Assembly (NCBI GenBank): GCA_946413265.1
Contig: CAMKJU010000017.1
Span: forward strand, 1 to 54,697
Origin: an uncultured Lentisphaerota bacterium
Lineage (GTDB): Bacteria; Verrucomicrobiota; Kiritimatiellia; RFP12; UBA1067
Direction: 5' to 3'
Length of the DNA: 54,697 nucleotides
The stretch's first letter is position 1. Each line of letters begins with the position of its first letter. Positions 33,996 to 42,286 of this stretch are shown in pieces. A program made the translations under genes and the position numbers. Below the pieces are notes generated by a model. That model was given only the letters and a program-made list of their open reading frames with translations, did no database searches and was not told the DNA's origin.

Positions 33996-34982
33996 ATGAA
34001 GAAGCAGACAATAGAGCCTAAAAGAACTGCCACCAAGCGCAAGCCCGTTAAGGCGAAGAAGCTCGCTTGCGTCGATTTGTTCTGCGGTTGTGGCGGAATG
34101 TCCCTCGGTTTCACAAAAGCCGGATTTGCGGTGAAGGCAGGCTTTGAACTCTGGGAACCTGCCATTAGTGTGTATAAAGCCAACTTCAACCATCCGATAA
34201 TAAAGCAAGACCTGTCAGACTTGGATGAAGCAATTCCAAAGATTGCGGAGTACAAGCCTGATTTGATTGTCGGTGGCCCACCTTGTCAGGATTTCTCAAC
34301 TGCCGGACATCAGGATGAAAGCCTCGGTCGGGCGGTTCTGTCTGTTTACTATTCACAGATTGTCTCTGCAATTAGGCCAAAGTATTTTGTGATGGAGAAT
34401 GTGGCAAACATTCAGAATTCTAAGGCATTCAAGAAAGTCATAGGCAATTTCAAGGCAGCTGGTTACGGCTTGACATTGCGCATCCTTGATGCTGCGTATT
34501 GTGGTGTGCCTCAAACGAGAAAGCGTATGTTTGTTATTGGGGCATTGGGCGCTAAGGATGATTTTCTCGGCACGAGATTAGACAAAGGTCTTGCCAAGCA
34601 ACCAATGACGATACATGATTATCTGGGTGACAAGTTAGGCACGGAATACTATTTTCGTGTTCCAACGAACTACACTCGGCGTGGAGTCTTTAGTATTTAT
34701 GAACCATCTATGACGATACGTGCCGTTGATCGTCCAATCCCAAGTGGATACAAGGGAAATGCTAATGATTCGGCGCCATTGCATATGGCACGATGCCTTA
34801 CGCCGAAAGAGCGGAGTTACATACAGACCTTTCCTGAATCCTTTAAATTCGATGGAAGTAAAACACATCTGCAAACCATGATAGGAAACGCAGTCCCTGT
34901 GAATTTGGCTAGGTATGTTGGCAAAGCCTTGATGTGGTATATCAAAACTACGCAAGCTGGAGATTCTCATGCGCGTCGTTGA
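33996..34982 (+). CDS. DNA (cytosine-5) methyltransferase M1
   Basis: 328 residues. The ATG at 33996 has AAGGAG 6 bases upstream and is preferred to the TTG at 33957. Motif I is DLFCGCGGMSLG (about residues 24-35), motif IV is GGPPCQDFS with the catalytic Cys near residue 94, motif VI is ENV, motif VIII is QTRKR, and motif X is IGNAVPVNLAR. The basic, Lys-rich N-terminus precedes the catalytic core. It overlaps the second methyltransferase gene by 14 bp. With a McrB-like and a McrC-like gene following, this is the M1 position of a LlaJI-type system, where two enzymes methylate the two strands of an asymmetric site. Specificity cannot be read from sequence. Confidence 0.92.
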   Translation: MKKQTIEPKRTATKRKPVKAKKLACVDLFCGCGGMSLGFTKAGFAVKAGFELWEPAISVYKANFNHPIIKQDLSDLDEAIPKIAEYKPDLIVGGPPCQDFSTAGHQDESLGRAVLSVYYSQIVSAIRPKYFVMENVANIQNSKAFKKVIGNFKAAGYGLTLRILDAAYCGVPQTRKRMFVIGALGAKDDFLGTRLDKGLAKQPMTIHDYLGDKLGTEYYFRVPTNYTRRGVFSIYEPSMTIRAVDRPIPSGYKGNANDSAPLHMARCLTPKERSYIQTFPESFKFDGSKTHLQTMIGNAVPVNLARYVGKALMWYIKTTQAGDSHARR

Positions 34983-35862
34983 TCTATTTTCTGGATGTGG
35001 TGGAATGTCGCTCGGATTGCGGCAAGCAGGATTCAATGTGGTTGGCGCGTTTGACAACTGGGATCCGGCTATTGCCATCTATAAGGAGAATTTCAAACAC
35101 CCAATTTTTAAGGCGGATTTAAGCTGCGATGATGCGAGTGCATCTGTAAAACAGCTTAACCCCGATCTGATTGCAGGGGGGCCACCATGTCAGGATTATT
35201 CGATTGCAGGGAAAAGAACACTTGGCAAGCGTGCTAATCTTACGATACGTTTTGCAGAGATTGTTGTATCGGTTAAACCGACATGGGTTATCTTTGAAAA
35301 CGTTTACAACATTGAACGTTTTAGGACGTTGCCCCAAATGAAGAAGATTCTATCCGACGCGGGGTATGGTCTTTCATCAATGGTTCTTGATGCGAGTCGC
35401 TGTGGCGTTCCACAAAAGCGTCAACGTTTCTTTTTGGTAGGAAGATTAAATGCTGAAGATGGTTTTCTTGATGAGTTTTTACGCGGTGGGTTGTCGAAAA
35501 AACAAATGACAGTTCGTGATTACCTAGGCGATTCACTTCACACGCAGTTCTACTATATGCATCCAAGAAGTTATAATCGCCGTGCGGTCTTTTCAATAGA
35601 TGAGCCGGCGTCAACTGTTAGGGGCATAAATAGACCTATCCCAGACAATTATAAGAAGCACCCCGCTGACAAGGCTGAAATCAAAGATGGTGTGCGAGCA
35701 TTAACTACGAGAGAACGTGGCTATTTGCAGACATTCCCTGATAGTTTTGCATTCCCTGGTGCAAAGACAGATGTTGAACTTGCAATTGGTAATGCTGTTC
35801 CACCAGCGTTGGCGCGCTATGTGGCAAACTGCATCAAACAATGGTCTACAGCAAATCACTAA
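34969..35862 (+). CDS. DNA (cytosine-5) methyltransferase M2
   Basis: 297 residues; homologous to M1 along its length. Motif I is DLFSGCGGMSLG (residues 4-15), motif IV GGPPCQDYS (Cys near 73), motif VI FENV, motif VIII QKRQR, and motif X IGNAVPPALAR. The region between VIII and X contains RDYLGD and STVRGINRPIP; M1 has the related HDYLGD and MTIRAVDRPIP, so the two enzymes probably arose by duplication. Differences in the target-recognition part are expected if they act on opposite strands. The start lies inside M1's end, so translation is coupled. Confidence 0.92.
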   Translation: MRVVDLFSGCGGMSLGLRQAGFNVVGAFDNWDPAIAIYKENFKHPIFKADLSCDDASASVKQLNPDLIAGGPPCQDYSIAGKRTLGKRANLTIRFAEIVVSVKPTWVIFENVYNIERFRTLPQMKKILSDAGYGLSSMVLDASRCGVPQKRQRFFLVGRLNAEDGFLDEFLRGGLSKKQMTVRDYLGDSLHTQFYYMHPRSYNRRAVFSIDEPASTVRGINRPIPDNYKKHPADKAEIKDGVRALTTRERGYLQTFPDSFAFPGAKTDVELAIGNAVPPALARYVANCIKQWSTANH

Positions 35863-35876
35863 GAAAGAGGTGCGCA

Positions 35877-37928
35877 ATGTATTACTTTACTGAAGTCTCT
35901 AGTTATGAGACGTATGATGGCAAGGAAGATGACTTTCATTTCATTTACAATGCCAATACTGGTGGAGGACAGTCGTTTCTTGGGGGGAGATTCCGCGATA
36001 GTAGTGGGAACCTTCAGGCCCCTATTTTACTAGATGGTCTCACTGCACAGTTTTGCTTTAGATTTGTAGATGGAGATGGTACAGCGCATAACGCCATTCT
36101 CAACGATGAAGCGACTAGTTATGAAATAAAACCACGGGCCGATGGTTCGCGAAGCATGAAGTTTGGGGTCGAAGGTAAGCCTACGCCTAGTGATGTAGTT
36201 GCGGCATTCTTAATGTTGCCTGAAACTTGTGGAGTTAAGCGATCAGCAGATGTTAACACATCTGTTCTGAATAGTAAGAATTATTGGTTGCAATCTATGT
36301 GGTTGGATGTTGATTTATCCGTAACAAATAAGGCAATCTTCATTCCAAGGGATTGTGTGTTTTGTGGGGGTGTCAACAAAGATGGAGAAGGCACGCCAAG
36401 ATATTTTGCTGTTAACTTTGACAAGCGTATGACCGATGTCATAAGGATATCGGGCGTGGAATCATTAAATGCAGAAGTGGCTAAATGCGTGAAGCATTTT
36501 TCCGATATTTACCAGGGAATAAAGCCTTTTGTGTTTAGCGAATCAGTCGAAGCCATTAAAGAGGTGATGAGGTATCTTTCCACCAAATATCCTGAAACGT
36601 ATTCGGGGACTTTAGATCCCCTGATGATGATAAGGGAATTGGCTCATATAAAAGATGTTGCGCATTTACAAGTACAAGCAGAAGTCCGTTCTGATATTCT
36701 TGCAGCAATTCGTACGAAGCCATTTATCTTGCTTGCAGGCATTTCGGGGACGGGTAAGAGTCGCATGGTACGGCAGTTGGCGCGTGGATTGTGTCCGCGT
36801 TATAAGACTGGAACGACGGAAGATCATCCATTTTACGACGAGCAGAAGCCCGGAAATTTTGAGATCATTCCTGTGCGGCCCAATTGGCACGACTCGACGG
36901 AGTTGATGGGATATGAGTCACGTATCGGCTCGCCGGAGTTTATCATCAAGCCGTTCGTCGAGTTCTTGGTCAAGGCATGGATGAATCCCGACATCCCGTT
37001 CTTCCTTTGTCTTGACGAAATGAATCTTGCGCCCGTCGAGCAATACTTTGCAGAATACTTGAGCGCGATTGAGTCGCGTAAGGCCGTGAATGGCGGTGGA
37101 CGCGACTATTTCAAGACGGACGTTGTTGTCAAGATCGGGGCGTCGGAGACGGCATGGGACGATCACGGTAATTCGGTGTTGCACAATGCACTTGAAAAGC
37201 TGTTTGCCCCGTACAAGGATACAAGCGGCAATCTGGATACTTGGGCAAGTTATGTCCGTGAGGTGTTCACGAAGGACGGCGGTGTTTCCATTCCGCAAAA
37301 CCTTGTCGTGATGGGGACGGTCAATATGGACGAGACGACGTGCTCGTTCTCGCGCAAAGTGCTTGACCGTGCCATGTCCTTTGAGTTGAACGACGTCAGC
37401 GACATGTATGCGCCGGATAAACTTGTTGGGGAAGGGGATTATGAGTTTGGTTCAATCGCTGTCGCTGCCGCAAAATGCTCGTTGTTGACCGGCAAAGAGG
37501 CGTATGACGCGAACGCCGCTGTCGGAGGCAAGGTGCTTGAATATCTGAAGATCATCAACGAGGCCCTGGAGGGGAAGAAGTTCAAGATCGCTTACCGTTC
37601 GCGCAACGAGATTATGATCTACTGTGTCGAGCGGACGAATGGCGGTATCGTCGGTTTACGTCAGGCGCTTGACGAGGCGACGAGTTTGAAGATTCTCTCG
37701 CGCATTGAGGGTGACGATCAGACGTTCGCCAGTTTTGATCTCAAAGACTTTCGCAAGACAATCGTCAAGGGACTTCTTGCCATCGACAATCCAAGCGTCC
37801 AAGACGGCGATGTGGAGGATTTCCTTAAAGACGAAGTGAAGGTCAAGGCATCCCCGTGTGCTTCCAAGCTTGGACACATGATTGACGAACTTTCGCATGG
37901 CGCCGGTGTTGTGAGTTATTGGGAGTAG
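35877..37928 (+). CDS. McrB-like AAA+ restriction subunit (LlaJI R1-type)
   Basis: 683 residues; the ATG at 35877 follows AAGAGG, 14 bp after the M2 stop. The N-terminal 230 residues have no named domain and would be the DNA-recognition part. The AAA+ core has Walker A GISGTGKS (about residue 288), Walker B FFLCLDEMN (about 375) and GTVNMDE (about 479), the last in the place of McrB's sensor/NxxD region. In McrBC-type enzymes this subunit is the nucleotide-driven motor that recruits the nuclease. It is followed immediately by the McrC-like gene. Length is usual for such fusions of a recognition domain with AAA+. Confidence 0.85.
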   Translation: MYYFTEVSSYETYDGKEDDFHFIYNANTGGGQSFLGGRFRDSSGNLQAPILLDGLTAQFCFRFVDGDGTAHNAILNDEATSYEIKPRADGSRSMKFGVEGKPTPSDVVAAFLMLPETCGVKRSADVNTSVLNSKNYWLQSMWLDVDLSVTNKAIFIPRDCVFCGGVNKDGEGTPRYFAVNFDKRMTDVIRISGVESLNAEVAKCVKHFSDIYQGIKPFVFSESVEAIKEVMRYLSTKYPETYSGTLDPLMMIRELAHIKDVAHLQVQAEVRSDILAAIRTKPFILLAGISGTGKSRMVRQLARGLCPRYKTGTTEDHPFYDEQKPGNFEIIPVRPNWHDSTELMGYESRIGSPEFIIKPFVEFLVKAWMNPDIPFFLCLDEMNLAPVEQYFAEYLSAIESRKAVNGGGRDYFKTDVVVKIGASETAWDDHGNSVLHNALEKLFAPYKDTSGNLDTWASYVREVFTKDGGVSIPQNLVVMGTVNMDETTCSFSRKVLDRAMSFELNDVSDMYAPDKLVGEGDYEFGSIAVAAAKCSLLTGKEAYDANAAVGGKVLEYLKIINEALEGKKFKIAYRSRNEIMIYCVERTNGGIVGLRQALDEATSLKILSRIEGDDQTFASFDLKDFRKTIVKGLLAIDNPSVQDGDVEDFLKDEVKVKASPCASKLGHMIDELSHGAGVVSYWE

Positions 37929-37937
37929 TTGTACGTC

Positions 37938-40694
37938 ATGGCGAAACTCTCCGTCAAGACCGATGACTTCACTCTTGAGTTCGATGTCGCGGATTTCGGG
38001 CGCGTTCTCGGAAAAGCGCGTAGCAACATCGACAACGCGGGGTTGTATTCGTTTTATTCGGTTGACGGTTGTTCAGCGGTAGTAACGCTGGAATATCAGG
38101 ACGGGAAAACGCCGGACGCGGGACTGTTGGCATCAGGTGAGAAGTCCAAGGAAAGGGGAGAGCCTTTCTTCTTTGACAACGTGCCCTATAACGTGTGGCT
38201 TGAGATGAATGCAGGCTGCTCGAACGCAAGGATTCGCCACGCCGCGAAACTGGCGGAGGAGGAACTTGCGCACAGGGGCAATGTCATCTACGGGACGATG
38301 AACTTCGGCAATGATGTCGGGCGCTATGACTTTGCGTTCGAGTATCGGAGGCGGTTGGATGGTGGGGAATATGTCGAGCGGAGTTTTGTCCTGACGTTTG
38401 AGGTGTTGTCTCAGAAGCTGGACTATCATCGGGATTGGCGGACGCTCGTCGAGGAGATTGAGGGGCGCTATCCCATGCTGGCGTACGACTACTTGAGGCG
38501 TACGTATCATACGTTTGGCAAGTCCACGACGTCGGACGAGACGGCGGACTTGATCTGGTGGAATCTTTTCGACAGGTTGCAGCAGCCATTTGTCAAGGCG
38601 TGCCGTCTGATCATTTCGCGTCCGCGGCGCAAGTTGCGCGGCAAAGAGGAGTTCCGCCGTGCGGACCAGTTGACTTTCCTCTCGCCACGCCTTGAAAACG
38701 AGTTGGCTGAACATCGGTCCAACCCCGCGCATCTCTATCGCATTGAACGGGAGGCCAGCACGCATGACACGACCGAGAACCGTTTCGTGAAGTTTGCGCT
38801 TCGCAGCATTGCCCGAAAATATGCCGATTTGCGCAAGGAGTTGTTGGCAAGGGACAGCGAGAAGGACAGCAAGAAGCTCTCCGCCACGGCCAAGGAAGCC
38901 ATGGCGAAGATGGATCGTGAGTTGCGTCAGTTGGTAAAGAATCCGTTTTGGCGAGGCATCGGACCTTTCGCGGGAATGCGGCAGTTGTCTTTGACATTGC
39001 AGCGGGCCCCTGGTTATTCTACTGTCTTCAGGACGTTTGCAATCCTAAACGCCGCCTATATGATCCATGCGGGCGTGAACCGCATGGAGACGAAGGACAT
39101 AGCCGACCTCTACGAGATTTGGTGCTTTCTCAAGGTGGAGGAATTTACGGAGGCGGCTCTCCCTCCGGGAACGCGGATTGCCCCAGCTGATGCGATCCAC
39201 GGCGACTTTGTCAAGTTGCTGTCCACGGGATTGCAGTCAACCGTCATTTTTAGGGCGGAGAACGGTGTTGAGCTTGCGCGTGTTGTCTACAATCCTGAGA
39301 TCAAGGGAACGGCTGCAAAGAATGTTGGCAATGGCGTAGAGGGGACGCTGACGCCGACGAGCATTTCGCGCAAGAGTTCACAGGACCCCGACATCGTCCT
39401 TCGGTTGACAAATTCTTCGGCAGGCCGCTATCAGGTGACTTATCTTTTCGACGCGAAGTATCGCCTTGAGGACATCAGCGGGTCAAACGTAGGGGCTCCT
39501 CCGCAGGATGCCATCGATCAGATGCACCGTTATCGGGACGCAATTTACTATGCGCAGAACGAGACATCGGTCGATTCGTTTGCGTACAAGAAGGAAGTTG
39601 TTGGCGGATACATTCTTTTCCCTGGCAAAGGAAGGGTGGAGATGGCTCCCCCGGCGCCTGGACAGCCAGATAGTCGTTTACGCTATATCCAGAGTATCGA
39701 TAAGGTCAATATAGGAGCAATCCCCTTGCGTCCGAACGACGAAGATAATGCAGACGTTTTGAAAGACTTTATTGCGCGTCTCGTGTCCATCAATGGTGAT
39801 CTCGACTCGTTATTGGGACATGTCAATCCGCACAAAGGTGCACTTGTTCCCGTCGCGACTGCCAGGGCAATAACGGAGGCGACGGTGTATGGGACATACC
39901 ATGGCAGACGGCAGCTTAAATGGATCAGGGAGAGTCGCTACTACAACCTGCCGGCAGACGCCGCGAAAACGATAGGCATTACAAACGACAATGCCAAGCA
40001 CCGCAAGTTGCTTGCGCTTCTGCCGCCGGGGCGGAACCCGACGGAGGAAATGCTCGTATTCAAGATTGATGAATACTGTGGAATTGTCACTAAAGCCGAT
40101 CTGAAAGATGTAGGCAAGCCGTACCGCTATCCAATTGATTGCCATCATGAGAGATACCTTGTTTGGAAATTGACGGCCGATGCCCCCATCACGAAACGGG
40201 TGGCGAACGTCAAGATCATTTCCGGTGGTCAGACGGGGGTGGATCGTGGTGCATTGGAGGCGGCGATGGCCCTTGGCCTTGATTTTGGAGGATGGGCACC
40301 GCACGGATGGATTGCAGAAGACGGGACGATTCCGACGCAGCATCGAGAGAGAATGCAAGAACATCCCTCGATGGGCGGCAGGGCACAGGACTATCGCGAA
40401 CGGACGAAGGCCAATGTGCGGGATAGTCACGCGACGTTGATTCTTGTGGATTCGTTGCCGCTTTCGGGCGGGACCAAGCTGACGGAAGATACTGCGGTTG
40501 CGATGATGAAATCGCACAAAGTGATCGCGATGTCAGCTGCGAATGCGAAAGATGATGCTCTCAAGTGGTTGCGGCAGTTTCTAGGGATGTCTTCGGCATT
40601 GACGCTCAATGTTGCTGGTCCGCGCGAGTCGAAGGCTCCAGGCATTCAGGCAAGGGCGAAGGCGTTTCTGGAAGAGCTGCTGTGGGAGGCGTGA
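37938..40694 (+). CDS. McrC-like DUF2357 nuclease fused to a cpYpsA-type SLOG domain
   Basis: 918 residues. An ATG at 37938 is chosen over the TTG at 37929. Residues 1-750 are a DUF2357 protein: RFVKFALRSI and a helical middle, then a PD-(D/E)xK core with DPDIVLRL and YLFDAKYR (about 482-510). This is the nuclease partner of McrB-like motors. From about residue 756 a second domain begins: VKIISGGQTGVDRGALEAA, GGWAPHGW, IP, YRERTKANVRDSHATLIL, SGGTKLT. That is the pattern of the 'putative molybdenum carrier' or circularly permuted YpsA SLOG family, a Rossmann fold thought to bind nucleotides or related ligands. I infer one fused protein because the frame is continuous. The fusion is unusual. 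Confidence 0.82.
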   Translation: MAKLSVKTDDFTLEFDVADFGRVLGKARSNIDNAGLYSFYSVDGCSAVVTLEYQDGKTPDAGLLASGEKSKERGEPFFFDNVPYNVWLEMNAGCSNARIRHAAKLAEEELAHRGNVIYGTMNFGNDVGRYDFAFEYRRRLDGGEYVERSFVLTFEVLSQKLDYHRDWRTLVEEIEGRYPMLAYDYLRRTYHTFGKSTTSDETADLIWWNLFDRLQQPFVKACRLIISRPRRKLRGKEEFRRADQLTFLSPRLENELAEHRSNPAHLYRIEREASTHDTTENRFVKFALRSIARKYADLRKELLARDSEKDSKKLSATAKEAMAKMDRELRQLVKNPFWRGIGPFAGMRQLSLTLQRAPGYSTVFRTFAILNAAYMIHAGVNRMETKDIADLYEIWCFLKVEEFTEAALPPGTRIAPADAIHGDFVKLLSTGLQSTVIFRAENGVELARVVYNPEIKGTAAKNVGNGVEGTLTPTSISRKSSQDPDIVLRLTNSSAGRYQVTYLFDAKYRLEDISGSNVGAPPQDAIDQMHRYRDAIYYAQNETSVDSFAYKKEVVGGYILFPGKGRVEMAPPAPGQPDSRLRYIQSIDKVNIGAIPLRPNDEDNADVLKDFIARLVSINGDLDSLLGHVNPHKGALVPVATARAITEATVYGTYHGRRQLKWIRESRYYNLPADAAKTIGITNDNAKHRKLLALLPPGRNPTEEMLVFKIDEYCGIVTKADLKDVGKPYRYPIDCHHERYLVWKLTADAPITKRVANVKIISGGQTGVDRGALEAAMALGLDFGGWAPHGWIAEDGTIPTQHRERMQEHPSMGGRAQDYRERTKANVRDSHATLILVDSLPLSGGTKLTEDTAVAMMKSHKVIAMSAANAKDDALKWLRQFLGMSSALTLNVAGPRESKAPGIQARAKAFLEELLWEA

Positions 40695-40730
40695 CCAAGG
40701 TGGACATTCATGCGGAATGAAGGCGAGGCA

Positions 40731-40739
40731 TGGTATAAT
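40731..40739 (+). promoter_or_regulatory. Extended -10 promoter before the Fic region
   Basis: TGGTATAAT sits 37 bp after the stop of the McrC-like gene, with no clear -35. It would start transcription near 40746, about ten bases before the short leader ORF at 40757. Confidence 0.5.
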
Positions 40740-40756
40740 ACTGGCGGAGGGCTAAA

Positions 40757-40828
40757 ATGAACGCTGAAGAAATCAAGAACGAGGCAGGTGAAGATGAAAA
40801 GCCTGAAAACGGGAAGTGGCTGAAATGA
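40757..40828 (+). CDS. 23-residue leader ORF
   Basis: It starts after GGAGGGCTAAA, ends in the ATGA that begins the next ORF, and encodes a Glu/Lys-rich peptide (MNAEEIKNEAGEDEKP...). It may only couple translation to the following fragment, or be the remnant of a larger gene. Confidence 0.35.
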   Translation: MNAEEIKNEAGEDEKPENGKWLK

Positions 40829-41127
40829 GAATTGAAGAATACTCGGTGCAAAAGCTGTTCGAGCTGCTGAACGAACTTGACGAAACTGACTCGCTTGAGG
40901 CGAAGTCTCTCCATGAGGATTCGACGAGATCCATCATGGAGTCGGTGTGTACGTTCTCGAACGAGCCAGGGATGGACGGCGGGGTGATCCTGCTCGGCGC
41001 ACGGGAATCGAAAGATGTTGATCTCGACGCGCCGCTGTATGTGGCAGAGGGCGTGGATCGCGGCGCATTGGAGGCGTTGAAGATCGAGTTCCGCCAGATG
41101 CCCCACGACTTGGTGACGAGGAGGTGA
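40825..41127 (+). pseudogene. AlbA_2 domain fragment
   Basis: 100 residues. The pattern ETDSLEAKS, then IMESVCTFSNEP and GGVILLGARES, is the start of an AlbA_2 (Schlafen/AAA-4-like) DNA-binding domain, normally part of proteins of 400-500 residues. The fragment ends after RQMPHDLVTRR without the rest of the domain or the C-terminal region. Probably a truncated remnant, although its start is coupled to the 23-residue ORF and its end runs into the Fic gene's ribosome-binding site. Confidence 0.55.
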
Positions 41128-41132
41128 AGGGG

Positions 41133-42284
41133 ATGAACGACTTTGACGAATATCTTGTAGCGGGAGAGCCCGACAAGCGCGAGCGTGCCTACGGGTGGGC
41201 TACCGCCATTGGCTTGCAGGATGTTGACGGCTTGAAGGTCTCCGACTTCCTGCTCAACACCGCGAAGCGCAATATCGAGGGCGAGATAACCCAGGTGGAG
41301 GCCGGGAAGATCATTGATGCCTACTACGAAACAAAGGAGGGGCATGATCAGCCGGATGACAGAAAAGAGGCGGACAAGGTTGCGCGTAGAATCAATGAGA
41401 CGATAAATTCTCCGACTTTCCGTTTTTCGCCGGAATACTATATCGGATTGCACGGCCGGCTTTTCAAGGATGTGTACTCTCATGCCGGAAAGATACGCGA
41501 TGTGGAGCTTACGAAGCGAGAATGGGTGTTGAACGGTGATACGGTCAACTATACGCCGTCGTTCATGGTGAAAGAATCGCTTGCGTATGATTTCGCAGAA
41601 GAAAAGAAATTCCGTTACAGCGGACTTTCCGAGGATGCGTTTGCGGAACATTTCGCGTCTTTCATTTCGGGGCTTTGGCAGATTCATCCGTTCAGAGAGG
41701 GCAACACGAGGACCGTCGCGGTTTTCGCCATCAAGTACCTTCGTTCCATGCGCTATGATGTGACGAATGCCCTGTTCAAGGAGAAGTCGTGGTATTTCAG
41801 AAATGCGCTTGTGCGGGCGAACTATGAGAATCCAAGACTGAATGTTGAGAAGACGCAACTTCCTCTGGAGGAGTTCTTTAAGGTTCTCATATACGGATAT
41901 GACATTGAACTGCGTAATAGATTTTTACGTATTGGGTACGAGCATGGGACGCAAAAGGCCGAAGCTGTGAGGCATTTACACCGACATGACGTCGGTATAA
42001 ATGTCGGTATAAATGACGGTGTAAACAGAGGGGATGACGGTGTAAATGACGGTGTAAACAGCGGGAAGAACGACCTAATAGGAAGATATGCACTCTCGGA
42101 ACGGGAAGAAAAGGCTGTTATGGCGATACTTCGAGATAATCGCATTACAGCGAAACAATTAGCGGACATTCTTTCGGTTAAAAAGCGACAGGCAGAGCGA
42201 ATAATAGCATCGCTTAAACGGAAAACGCCACTTCGTAGAGATGGAGCGGATAAAAATGGCCGTTGGGTTTTCGAGGAGGTTTGA
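41133..42284 (+). CDS. Fic family protein with C-terminal winged helix
   Basis: 383 residues; SD GAGGAGG spans the end of the preceding fragment. The Fic core has HPFREGNTRT (catalytic His at about residue 185), the intact AMP-transfer motif HPFxxGNxR. The N-terminal 65 residues are helical (AYGWATAIG, NTAKRNIEGEIT, IIDAYYE); they occupy the place of the inhibitory helix in class II Fic proteins, but I do not see a clean (S/T)xxxE(G/N) motif. After the core come Gly-Val-Asn-type 12-bp repeats (41992-42063) and a winged-helix domain (ITAKQLADILSVKKRQAERII) that probably binds DNA. Fic enzymes usually AMPylate proteins; the target is unknown. The restriction gene follows 2 bp later. Confidence 0.82.
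   Translation: MNDFDEYLVAGEPDKRERAYGWATAIGLQDVDGLKVSDFLLNTAKRNIEGEITQVEAGKIIDAYYETKEGHDQPDDRKEADKVARRINETINSPTFRFSPEYYIGLHGRLFKDVYSHAGKIRDVELTKREWVLNGDTVNYTPSFMVKESLAYDFAEEKKFRYSGLSEDAFAEHFASFISGLWQIHPFREGNTRTVAVFAIKYLRSMRYDVTNALFKEKSWYFRNALVRANYENPRLNVEKTQLPLEEFFKVLIYGYDIELRNRFLRIGYEHGTQKAEAVRHLHRHDVGINVGINDGVNRGDDGVNDGVNSGKNDLIGRYALSEREEKAVMAILRDNRITAKQLADILSVKKRQAERIIASLKRKTPLRRDGADKNGRWVFEEV
41992..42063 (+). repeat. 12-bp coding minisatellite in the Fic gene
   Basis: Units of the form GTCGGTATAAAT / GACGGTGTAAAT are repeated about six times with one longer spacer, encoding VGIN/DGVN steps between the Fic core and the winged helix. A related array is present at 44693-44740. Confidence 0.7.
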
Positions 42285-42286
42285 CG

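Noticed and set aside
41133-41400. Separate antitoxin gene for the Fic protein.
   Set aside because: The antitoxin-like helices are in the same frame as the Fic core, and no small antitoxin ORF with the (S/T)xxxE(G/N) motif was found next to it.
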